10,455 nucleotides of DNA, taken from assembly GCA_946056345.1 (NCBI GenBank), contig CAMGJH010000008.1, positions 1 through 10,455 of the forward strand. The letters are read 5' to 3'. This document shows, one piece after another, positions 1 through 6,333 of this stretch. Below the pieces are notes generated by a model. It saw nothing but the letters and a program-made list of their open reading frames with translations. It made no database searches and was not told where the DNA came from. The position numbers and the translations under genes were made by a program. Numbering within the stretch: position 1 is the stretch's first letter; every line of letters starts with the position of its first letter. The stretch comes from an uncultured Lentisphaeraceae bacterium (GTDB taxonomy: Bacteria > Verrucomicrobiota > Kiritimatiellia > RFP12 > DVOR01).

Positions 1-1023
1 GTTTCCGGTGAAGAGGAGCGCGGCGTTGTAGTTTTCGTCCTGCTGCCCCCCCACGCGCTTGAAGTAGAGCCCGCCCACCAAGAGCGGCACGTCGGCCTTG
101 CGCGCAAGCGAGCCCAACCGCGCTTGCGGCTCGCCGTGCAGGGGGAAGACCCAGCCCACGGCGGAACTCTCCGGCCAGAGCCACAGGTCGGGCTTTTGGG
201 GCAACATCGCCAACAGCTCGGCCTTCTGCGCGTTCTCGCTCGCCCACATCGGCGGCACCTTCTCGCCCGTGAAAATACACGGCACCTGCGTGGCTTCGCA
301 AACAATCGCGGCGACCGACTTCTCCGCCTGCTCATAATCCTTCATCCGCCCGAGCCCCCACAGGAAGGCCGCCAGCAGCAGCGCCAGGGGCAGCAGACTC
401 TCGGCCGAAAGCAACAAGCGCCCGCGCCAATCGCTCGGCAGGCGGCCAGTCACCCCCAGCCAGCAGCGCTCGCAGAGCGTCGCCACCGCGCCATTGACCG
501 AAGCGGCCAAGGCGCTCACCAACGTCACCCCGCCCACCGCGGCCAGCTGCATCACCGGCAGGAAGTTCGAGCACGCCAGCCCCAACGGGTTCCACGCAAA
601 GCCGGTAAAGATCTTGGAGCGCAAAATCTCCGCCCCGGCCCAGAGCATCGGCTCCAGGAGGACGGTCGAGAGGAGCACCCAGCGCGGCGGCACCTTCTGG
701 CGCAGCCGCGCGGCGGTGGCAGCGAAGGCACCGATAAAGAGCGCGAGCACCGCGCTCAGCCCCACCAAGGCCGGCACCACCAAGGGCCACGGCCCGCCAT
801 TAGCCGTCAAGCGGAGCATCCACCCCAACTGCACGCACCAGGTCACAAAGCCGCAGAGCCACCCCCAACCAAAGGCCGCGCGCGGGTTCGCCCGGCGAAT
901 GAGCAGCAGGAGCGGCACGAGCGCAAACCACACGGCCGCCGATTGATTGAAGGGCGCCCAGAGCGAGGCGAGGAGTGCGGCAGAGGCCAGCGCGGCAAAG
1001 GCAGAGAGCAGGCGGATCTTCAT
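1..1023 (-). CDS. lnt: Apolipoprotein N-acyltransferase, N-terminal 341 residues (runs off window start)
   Basis: Lnt moves an acyl chain from a phospholipid to the N-terminal cysteine of diacylated lipoproteins, the last step of lipoprotein maturation, in the inner membrane. I translated this frame by hand from the ATG at 1023 and it is open for 341 codons to base 1. The first ~235 residues are hydrophobic with family-typical landmarks: APFN near residue 23, a GWLCGF-like segment near 53-59, a GP-W loop near 77-79 and FAWNPLGLA near 142-150. A nitrilase-like domain follows with LWPESS, whose E285 corresponds to the catalytic Glu (E267 in E. coli), then VGGLYF and ENYNAALLF. The catalytic Lys and Cys of the Glu-Lys-Cys triad lie beyond the window, so activity cannot be judged. 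AAAGG lies 7 nt before the ATG, overlapping the end of the previous gene, which stops only 4 nt upstream: likely translationally coupled. Family members are about 500 residues, so roughly a third is missing. Confidence 0.93.
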   Translation of the reverse strand, partial: MKIRLLSAFAALASAALLASLWAPFNQSAAVWFALVPLLLLIRRANPRAAFGWGWLCGFVTWCVQLGWMLRLTANGGPWPLVVPALVGLSAVLALFIGAFAATAARLRQKVPPRWVLLSTVLLEPMLWAGAEILRSKIFTGFAWNPLGLACSNFLPVMQLAAVGGVTLVSALAASVNGAVATLCERCWLGVTGRLPSDWRGRLLLSAESLLPLALLLAAFLWGLGRMKDYEQAEKSVAAIVCEATQVPCIFTGEKVPPMWASENAQKAELLAMLPQKPDLWLWPESSAVGWVFPLHGEPQARLGSLARKADVPLLVGGLYFKRVGGQQDENYNAALLFTGN

Positions 1024-1027
1024 TGCT

Positions 1028-2842
1028 TTACCTTTCGGCAATCGTTAAGGGGGTGTGGCCCTGACCAAAGTCGGGCCATTCGAGGAGCGTGTTGGGGTAG
1101 ACCTGGCGCAGATGTGCCAAGCGCTCGGCGCGGTCAGGCGCGGGGGCCAGGTCGGGAAAATGGAGGGCGTAGGTGTAACCGGCCCAGGCAGCGAGCTTGG
1201 GCGCGTCGGCCCCGGGCGGCGCAAAGGGCTTGGAGAAGGGCCCCATCTCCAAGCCGCGCGGCACCTCCAGCCCAGCCTCGACGGCGAGGTACGTCTCCTG
1301 CGTCCAGAGGACCCGCTCGCCACGCTCGGCGGCCCAGGTGCGCAGCTGCCGGCCCACACGGCGCAGGGCCGAGAGGTCGCTCTCGGCCTTGAGGCGGATC
1401 CAGAAGCGGTCTTGCGGGAGGGCCACCCAATCCTGAATGAGGGGCGAGCCCAGGCAGCTCATCGCCAGCGCGGCCGGGAGCATCACCTTGGCCAAGGCCA
1501 GGCGCAGCGAATCGAAGGGCAAGCGCGTGAAGGCAAAGGCCACGGCCATCGCCAAGGGCAGGGTGGCGGGCACCTGATAGTCGTCGTAGGGCACCGGCGC
1601 GCAGAGGTGCACGAGCGCCAACGCCGCCGCGCACCAGAGCCACAACTCGGCCAGGCGCTCGCGCTCGGAGGTCGCGCGTTTGAGGGCCGGGCGCGCGGTC
1701 ACCTGCAGCCACCCCAGCAAGATGGCCCAGAAAGCGAGGAGCGGATTGTAGCGCAGCCACCGCGCCACGCACCCCGCGCGGCCCAGGAGCCCCATCGGCT
1801 CGCGCGCGCCGTGGAAGCGAATAGCCGCCAAGAGCTCGGCCGGCCAGCCGATGAGCTCGGGTCCAAAGGCCGCGACAAGCCCCGCCGCCGCCCCGCCACC
1901 AAACCAAAGCCACGCCCGGCAGCCCATTTGTTCGCGCCGCCACCACAGCCACGCCGTCACCGCCGGCAGCAGCGCCCCCATCGAAAGGCGAACATCGGCG
2001 AGCAGCGCCAAGAGCGCCCCGGCCGCCACCGCGCAGAGGGGGTCGAGCCCCGAACCATCGCGCCGCAGCCCGGTCATCAGCCGCAGCGCCCCGGCCAGAC
2101 CCAGCGTGCAGAGCGCGTAGCCCTTGGGGATGGCCGTGAAGTAGGCGTACCACAGGTTGAGCCCCAGCAGACACCAGAGCGTGACACGCGCCGACCAACG
2201 CTCGTCCAGCCGCCGGCAGCCGGAGGTCACGCAGCCATCGGCCAAGCAGAGCGCCGCCAGGCCGAAGAGCGCGGTGAGCAGCCGCCCGCCCAGCACGCCG
2301 AGGCCCGACCACGCCCACCCAAAGGCCGCGTAGACGATGGGGTAGAGCAACCCCTGGGTATAAAAGAAGTCGCGGTGAGGCACTTCGCCGGCCATCACGC
2401 GCCGGGCCGCGTAGAGCCCCCACCCCTCATCTTGATTGAGCGGACCAAACCACACATTCAGCACGAGCATCATCACCGTCAGCCCCAGGGCGGCAAAGGC
2501 CCACCGCCGGAGCGGATTTTGACTCGGGGCGGGGGGTGTTTTCGATAGACGAGAGGCGGCTGGCGAGGAAACTGTCGCCGGAGGTGGAGCGTCCGTCCGA
2601 TGGGCCGCCAATTCCTCCGCCGCGGAACGCGCGCTGTCGACTGTCGACTGTTGACTATCGGCTGGGCGCGCAGCGACCCGCCCCGGGTTGACCTCACATC
2701 CGCCCCGGGTTGACCTTGGACTCGGGCCGGGTTCATTTTCGACCCGCCCCGGGTTGGCCTCGGACTCGGGCCGGGTTGGGGTCGAACTCGGGGCGGGTGC
2801 GTTTTCGGGGTGAGGGAGGGGTGTGGGAAGGGGCTCGGCCAT
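1028..2842 (-). CDS. Polytopic membrane protein, GT-C (GT39/PMT-like) glycosyltransferase with a repeat-built N-terminus
   Basis: A protein of 604 residues. Residues 1-111 are Pro/Ser/Arg-rich low complexity encoded by tandem repeats. From about residue 112 there are roughly ten hydrophobic segments, ending in a soluble tail from about 478. After the first membrane helix comes NQDEGWGLY (Asp138-Glu139), followed by VPHRDFFYTQGLLYP. This acidic first-loop motif and the DFFYTQ-type sequence are typical of GT39-like GT-C enzymes, which transfer sugars from polyprenyl-phosphate donors on the outer face of the inner membrane. PYDDYQVP near 418-425 also fits. Donor and acceptor are unknown. Start: a TTG at 2857 is in frame, but the ATG at 2842 has GAGG 9 nt upstream and is preferred. 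A later TTG at 2611 has GGAGG only 2 nt away, too close. No other good start precedes the first helix, so the repeat region is probably translated. It follows the previous gene by 15 nt and precedes lnt by 4 nt. The fold class is fairly secure; the exact activity is inference. Confidence 0.8.
   Translation of the reverse strand: MAEPLPTPLPHPENAPAPSSTPTRPESEANPGRVENEPGPSPRSTRGGCEVNPGRVAARPADSQQSTVDSARSAAEELAAHRTDAPPPATVSSPAASRLSKTPPAPSQNPLRRWAFAALGLTVMMLVLNVWFGPLNQDEGWGLYAARRVMAGEVPHRDFFYTQGLLYPIVYAAFGWAWSGLGVLGGRLLTALFGLAALCLADGCVTSGCRRLDERWSARVTLWCLLGLNLWYAYFTAIPKGYALCTLGLAGALRLMTGLRRDGSGLDPLCAVAAGALLALLADVRLSMGALLPAVTAWLWWRREQMGCRAWLWFGGGAAAGLVAAFGPELIGWPAELLAAIRFHGAREPMGLLGRAGCVARWLRYNPLLAFWAILLGWLQVTARPALKRATSERERLAELWLWCAAALALVHLCAPVPYDDYQVPATLPLAMAVAFAFTRLPFDSLRLALAKVMLPAALAMSCLGSPLIQDWVALPQDRFWIRLKAESDLSALRRVGRQLRTWAAERGERVLWTQETYLAVEAGLEVPRGLEMGPFSKPFAPPGADAPKLAAWAGYTYALHFPDLAPAPDRAERLAHLRQVYPNTLLEWPDFGQGHTPLTIAER
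2517..2545 (-). repeat. Outlying diverged copy of the 22-nt repeat
   Basis: The plus strand reads TTTTGACTCGGGGCGGGG followed by GGTGTTTTCGA. This closely matches unit 6 of the tandem array (GAACTCGGGGCGGGTGCGTTTTCG at 2784-2807) apart from small indels. It lies about 130 bp from the array, just before the first membrane helix of the same gene, so the repeat may once have extended further or been seeded twice. Confidence 0.6.
2635..2662 (-). repeat. Heptanucleotide tandem repeat
   Basis: TGTCGAC, TGTCGAC, TGTTGAC and a decayed TATCGGC follow one another at 2635-2641, 2642-2648, 2649-2655 and 2656-2662. Read on the minus strand it encodes DSQQSTVDS within the low-complexity N-terminus of the glycosyltransferase-like protein, 12 nt from the 22-nt array. 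The period is 7, so a change of one unit would shift the reading frame. Confidence 0.75.
2674..2805 (-). repeat. Six tandem 22-nt repeats inside a coding region
   Basis: Units run 2674-2695, 2696-2717, 2718-2739, 2740-2761, 2762-2782 (21 nt) and 2783-2805 (23 nt), giving exactly 132 bp. On the plus strand two subtypes occur: CGACCCGCCCCGGGTTG-type (units 1, 2, 4) and GGACTCGGGCCGGGTT-type (units 3, 5), with unit 6 a hybrid. All share a GC-rich core ending in GGGTT or similar. Because 22 is not a multiple of three, successive units are read in different frames, and the protein repeats only every 66 nt: NPGRV recurs exactly 22 residues apart (residues 35 and 57 counting from the TTG at 2857). 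A diverged copy lies at 2517-2545. The region encodes the disordered N-terminus of the glycosyltransferase-like protein. Confidence 0.88.
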
Positions 2843-2857
2843 CGGCAGGGACCTCAA

Positions 2858-4870
2858 TCAGAGCGAGTGGGTGAATTGGCGCCAGCGGAAGGCGGTCACG
2901 CGGCAGAGGTGGCCGGGGATCTCGGGGATCGTCCGGGCGATGACGCCGAGGACATTGCGCACGGAGAAGGGTTTGTGGGGCTGGCCGGCGTAGTCGTGCA
3001 TACCCGGCAGGCGAATGAGGGTGGGATCCTGCGGCCAATACCAGAAGTTCTCGCCCAAGTAGAAGCAAGGGGTGCCGGCGGCACGCAGGTCACGCATCTG
3101 CAAGGGGGTCTGCCAAGCGGGAGTGCGAATGCCGCACTCGGGGAGCATCGCGCGGTAGTAGAAGTCGAAGACGTGCGGGGCGGGAATGCCGCGCGGGAGG
3201 GTCTCCCAAGCGGCCAGGCAGCGGCCATCCTCGCGATAGCGATCGTGGAGGGAGAGGGTGTAGACGCGCGGAGCCGCTTCGCTGCCCATCGCCTGGACCA
3301 TCGAGAGGGCGTAGACGCTCAGCCCCAGCGACATAAAGAGCTTGCCAATGGCAAAGAGGTAGGAGCTCGAGGCCATAATCGACATCCCCACCGTCCCCAA
3401 GAGCCGCCCGCACCAGGGGCTATGCGGCACATTGGCGGTAATGGCGTTGAAGCAGACCAGGATCGGGAACATCCACAGCTGCGGCACGTAGCGCACATAG
3501 CCCATCGTCTTGGTGGGCTGGAGGAAGGAGGTGAGCAGGATGGCCGCCAACAGCCACGGCACCGCGCAGCGCCGCGTGAAGCACAGCGCCAGGAGCGTGA
3601 GGCACATCACAATGCGGAAGCCCGGCCCCAGGCCGCCCACTTGGTCGAGGTGGAAGATGGGCCGGAAGGGCTTGCGCCCCAACTTCCACTCGTAGTAGCG
3701 GTGGGCGAGATACTTGGAGAGATAGGCGTTGACCAGGCGCCCAACGTAGCCCATCTCGGCCGCGTCGTCATTCTGCAGGTCGAAGTCCGCCGTCATCGCC
3801 GGCAGGGGCTCGGTCTTGGAAAAGGTGTGTTCGGGGTAGAGCGGGCCGCCGTGGTTGGCCCAGTTGGTTAGGTAGGGCGAAAAGCCCACGGTGAGCGCCA
3901 GGGCAAAGCCAGCCGCGTTGGCAATCACCCACTTCCAGAAGGCGTGGCCGCGCGCCTCGCGCACCGCGCGCCACAGCACCGGCGCCGTGAAGAGCCCCGC
4001 CGAGAGCACCAACGAAATCATCCCCGTGAACTTGAGGTTGCACCCCAGCACCGGCGCGAGGGTCACGTAGGTGAGCCACGCCGTGCGCCCGGTCTTGCGG
4101 TAGGCACAGGCGGCCAAGAGGAAGATCAGCAGCAGCGCATACTGCGTGCCGTCCTGCGCGCCGCAGAAGGCGCTCGCCACCACCCCCGGCGAGAGGAGCG
4201 TGAGCGAGGCGAAAAAGAGCCGCTTCCACCACCCCGGGCCGAAGAGCAACGGTGTCACTCGCCACGAGAGCGCCCCCAGCACCACCGCTGCCAGCAAAAT
4301 CAGCGTGTCGCCCGATTCCGAGTTGCCCGTCAGCGCCGCCGTGGCCGCACTCCACGTCCACCCCGCCCGAGGCAGATAGGCCACGTGATAGGCGTTGAAG
4401 GTGGCCGCGTCCGCCCCCGTAGCCGCGAGCATCGCCTCGCGCGTCGCGTCAAAGACCGGGTTCCAGCCACCCAAGAGCAGCCGCGCCGCCGGCAGATGGT
4501 AGGCCTGCGCATCCCACCACGAGAAGAAGAGAAAGAGCGAATCCACCGCGAAGATGGCCGCCACCGCCACCACGAACCACCCCGCGCGCTTCAACCCCTC
4601 GCGCCAGGAGCCCCCGCCGGCGATCGCCAACGCGCCGGCCAGCACAAAGCCCACCACCGCCCATCGCCCCGAGGCCGGCAGCCCCAACAGATAGCCCACC
4701 GAAGCGAGCAGCACCGTCAGCGTCGGGAAGGCCAGCAATACCGCCGGCAACGGAAAGAGCCTCCGAGACCGGAAGCCCGAAAGAAAGCCCGAAAGCCGGC
4801 CGCCAAGCCCCTCGGTGGGAAACTCGGCCGCCGGCTCGGACGGAGTCTTGAGCGCGAGGCTCAACCTCAC
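2858..4870 (-). CDS. Polytopic membrane protein, probable GT-C superfamily glycosyltransferase
   Basis: A protein of 670 residues with about eleven to thirteen hydrophobic segments between residues 38 and 525, then a soluble C-terminal tail (~530-670) with an aromatic stretch (CFYLGENFWYWPQ). After the third membrane segment is SWWDAQAYHLPAARLLLGGW (Asp120, Tyr124-His125-Leu126-Pro127). The D-x(3)-YHLP pattern in the first external loop recurs in GT-C enzymes related to GT39, where the Asp helps bind the polyprenyl-phosphate sugar. Further landmarks are NLKFTG near 278, SPYLTNW and PLYP near 331-346, and YVRYVPQLW near 458-466. Start is GTG at 4870, whose last two bases form part of the preceding stop (4-nt overlap GTGA). 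No strong Shine-Dalgarno is seen, so coupling is likely. It shows no obvious sequence closeness to the next GT-C-like gene, so the two are not a recent duplication. Alternatives are an O-antigen or polysaccharide membrane protein of another fold. Confidence 0.72.
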   Translation of the reverse strand: MRLSLALKTPSEPAAEFPTEGLGGRLSGFLSGFRSRRLFPLPAVLLAFPTLTVLLASVGYLLGLPASGRWAVVGFVLAGALAIAGGGSWREGLKRAGWFVVAVAAIFAVDSLFLFFSWWDAQAYHLPAARLLLGGWNPVFDATREAMLAATGADAATFNAYHVAYLPRAGWTWSAATAALTGNSESGDTLILLAAVVLGALSWRVTPLLFGPGWWKRLFFASLTLLSPGVVASAFCGAQDGTQYALLLIFLLAACAYRKTGRTAWLTYVTLAPVLGCNLKFTGMISLVLSAGLFTAPVLWRAVREARGHAFWKWVIANAAGFALALTVGFSPYLTNWANHGGPLYPEHTFSKTEPLPAMTADFDLQNDDAAEMGYVGRLVNAYLSKYLAHRYYEWKLGRKPFRPIFHLDQVGGLGPGFRIVMCLTLLALCFTRRCAVPWLLAAILLTSFLQPTKTMGYVRYVPQLWMFPILVCFNAITANVPHSPWCGRLLGTVGMSIMASSSYLFAIGKLFMSLGLSVYALSMVQAMGSEAAPRVYTLSLHDRYREDGRCLAAWETLPRGIPAPHVFDFYYRAMLPECGIRTPAWQTPLQMRDLRAAGTPCFYLGENFWYWPQDPTLIRLPGMHDYAGQPHKPFSVRNVLGVIARTIPEIPGHLCRVTAFRWRQFTHSL

Positions 4871-6237
4871 TTCGCCAATTCCGGGAAAAGCGTGCAGGTG
4901 ACGCCAGCCTTGGCGCGCTGCTCCTCGAAGAACTTCATCGCCGCTTCACGCTTGCGCATCTCGGTGAGCTGCTCGGTCAGGTCCTCGGCCGTCGGCACGC
5001 GCGGAGCCTGCTTGAGGAGCGGGAGCACCGTCACCGTCGCGGGGGTGTCCTCCACCTTGATGAGGATGTGGGAGGCCTTGACCTTGCCGGCCGCGTCGTC
5101 GCGCTCGGTCACCTTGACGATGTGGTAGCCGAAAGCGGTCTTGATGATGGGGCCAACCTCGCCCACCGGCTGCTCGAAGGCGGCCTTCTCGAACTCGGGC
5201 ACCATCGCGCCCTTGCCGAACTCGCCCAGGTCGCCGCCGGCACGCGCGCCGCTCGGGCAGTCGGAGAAGGTCTTGGCCTGATCCTCGAAGGTGGCCTCGC
5301 CCTTGACGATGCGCTCGCGAATTTCATTGAGCTTGGCCTGCGCGCCCTCCGCGTCGCCCTGCTTGGCGGCCTCGCGCTTGACGACCTTGAAGATGACCTT
5401 CGCCCCGGGCACGTCCATCACCGGCGTCATCCCGCCATCGGGCACGCTCTTGAGCTGAGCCTGCGCCTCGGGCGTGAGCCCCAGCTGGGCCAGGCGATCC
5501 TCGGGCAAGGGCATCTCTTCCTTAATCATCGAGTTGGCCTTGACCAGATCCTCGAAGGAGGCGGTCCCCTCCACGAGCTGCTTGGCGTAGCCGGCCATCT
5601 CCTCATCGAGGAGCTTGGCGGCGACCTGCTGCTTCTCGATCTCGGCCTGCACTTCGGCCGGGTCCACAGTCACCTGCGGGAAGACCTTCTCCTCGAGCAG
5701 CTTGAGCTCCAGCCACTGCTTCTCGAGCATCGACTTGGCCTCCTCTTCGCCCAGCGGGAAGCTCTTAAGAATCTCCGCGAAGCTCTGCCCCTGGCGCTTC
5801 TCCAGGTCGGCAATCTGCTTGGCGCGGAACGCATCGTCCACCGCCACGCCCAGTTCCTTGGCCGCTGCGGCAATCACATTGTCCACGATAAACATCTGCA
5901 CCTGCTGGCGGCGGAACTCCTGCTTCGCCTGCGGCAACTGCGCGGTGGGAATCGCCCCGCCGGTCATCTTCGCATAGAGCCCGACCATCTCATCGACCTT
6001 GGCCGTCAGCTCGCCCCAGGTCAGCTTCGCCTCGCCCACGCTGGCGATTACATCGCTATCCATCGGCGGCGGCGGCAGGGCCACCACATCGCTCTCCACC
6101 GAGGCTTTCGGCTTGGCTTCGGCCACAGCCTGCGCCGCCTGGCCGGCCTCCGGCACCTGCTCCTCGGGCTTGCTGCACCCGGTCAACGCCACGGTCGCGG
6201 CCAGCGCCATCATCACAAACAAGGGCATCTTCAACAT
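4867..6237 (-). CDS. Lipoprotein peptidyl-prolyl cis-trans isomerase, SurA/PrsA-like parvulin
   Basis: A lipoprotein of 456 residues. Residues 1-21 form a lipoprotein signal peptide: short Lys n-region, hydrophobic core, lipobox LTGC with the lipidated Cys at 21 and Ser at +2. A linker rich in Ala/Pro/Glu follows (22-62), then a helical SurA_N-like chaperone region (~63-190). A degenerate parvulin-like segment (~205-287) lacks the GGDLG motif. A well-conserved parvulin core (~297-378) has SDCPSGARAGGDLGEFGKG (catalytic-position Cys327), VPEFEKAAF and FGYHIVKV (His372). The ASHILIKV strand, which normally opens the domain, appears after the core at 388-395 with His390. The C-terminus is helical and charged. 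Parvulins isomerise Xaa-Pro bonds and help secreted proteins fold. Start: ATG at 6237 with GGAG 10 nt upstream. The gene overlaps the next by 4 nt. Being a lipoprotein, it should be a client of the Lnt encoded at the operon's end. Family assignment is secure; enzymatic activity is less so. Confidence 0.92.
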   Translation of the reverse strand: MLKMPLFVMMALAATVALTGCSKPEEQVPEAGQAAQAVAEAKPKASVESDVVALPPPPMDSDVIASVGEAKLTWGELTAKVDEMVGLYAKMTGGAIPTAQLPQAKQEFRRQQVQMFIVDNVIAAAAKELGVAVDDAFRAKQIADLEKRQGQSFAEILKSFPLGEEEAKSMLEKQWLELKLLEEKVFPQVTVDPAEVQAEIEKQQVAAKLLDEEMAGYAKQLVEGTASFEDLVKANSMIKEEMPLPEDRLAQLGLTPEAQAQLKSVPDGGMTPVMDVPGAKVIFKVVKREAAKQGDAEGAQAKLNEIRERIVKGEATFEDQAKTFSDCPSGARAGGDLGEFGKGAMVPEFEKAAFEQPVGEVGPIIKTAFGYHIVKVTERDDAAGKVKASHILIKVEDTPATVTVLPLLKQAPRVPTAEDLTEQLTEMRKREAAMKFFEEQRAKAGVTCTLFPELAK

Positions 6238-6325
6238 ATCAACATCGCTCCATTACAGCGGGGTTAACAAAAAGTGCGGCATATCGTATCACATTCCCGC
6301 CGCGTGCGCTTCCTTGCGCCCCGCA
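6238..6325 (-). promoter_or_regulatory. 88-nt spacer between kinase and parvulin genes; candidate extended -10 promoter
   Basis: This is the only spacer above 15 nt in the window, so it is the best place for a promoter serving the parvulin, glycosyltransferase and lnt genes. On the minus strand TGATACGAT (plus 6283-6291) fits an extended -10 (TGN then TACGAT, four of six matches to TATAAT). It would give a leader of about 38 nt before the ATG at 6237. I see no convincing -35 hexamer. GGAG, 10 nt before the ATG, is the ribosome binding site. The spacer is visibly more AT-rich around 6262-6295 than its flanks. Confidence 0.3.
6269..6303 (-). terminator. Weak candidate terminator after the kinase gene
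   Basis: On the minus strand GCGGC (plus 6299-6303) can pair with GCCGC (plus 6276-6280) across an 18-nt loop. The stem is followed by AC and five T (plus 6269-6273). A 5-bp stem with so long a loop is poor for intrinsic termination, and it overlaps the candidate promoter. At best it would be a partial terminator separating the kinase pair from the downstream genes. Confidence 0.2.
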
Positions 6326-6333
6326 TCAGGGGC
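6318..6333. other. GC-rich hairpin spanning the kinase stop codon
   Basis: GCCCC (6318-6322) and GGGGC (6329-6333) form a perfect 5-bp GC stem with a 6-nt loop that contains the kinase TGA (plus 6326-6328). No T-run follows on the minus strand, so this is not a standard intrinsic terminator. It may stabilise the transcript's 3' side or be chance in GC-rich DNA. Confidence 0.3.

Noticed and set aside
332..790. Minus-strand open frame of 152 residues
   Set aside because: Lies in another frame inside lnt, whose own frame is open across the whole stretch with Lnt landmarks.
124..1392. Long plus-strand open frame (422 residues)
   Set aside because: Antisense to lnt and the end of the next gene; rich in Arg, Gln, His and Pro with no recognisable domain. 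Typical high-GC shadow.
1134..2423. Minus-strand alternative-frame open reading frame of 429 residues
   Set aside because: Same strand but a different frame from the GT-C-like gene; Arg/Gly-rich without a hydrophobic helix pattern.
1055..2548. Plus-strand open frame of 497 residues
   Set aside because: Opposite the GT-C-like gene, which has clear membrane helices and family motifs; this frame is hydrophilic Arg/Gln/His/Gly-rich with no motif.
2674..2805. CRISPR array
   Set aside because: The 22-nt units abut directly with no unique spacers, and the region is coding.
2843..2857. TTG start at 2857 for the GT-C-like gene
   Set aside because: It begins immediately after the previous stop and would place the GAGG site inside the gene; the ATG at 2842 is correctly spaced from that site.
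2810..3871. Plus-strand open frame of 353 residues
   Set aside because: Antisense to the 670-residue membrane protein; composition and lack of motifs mark it as a shadow.
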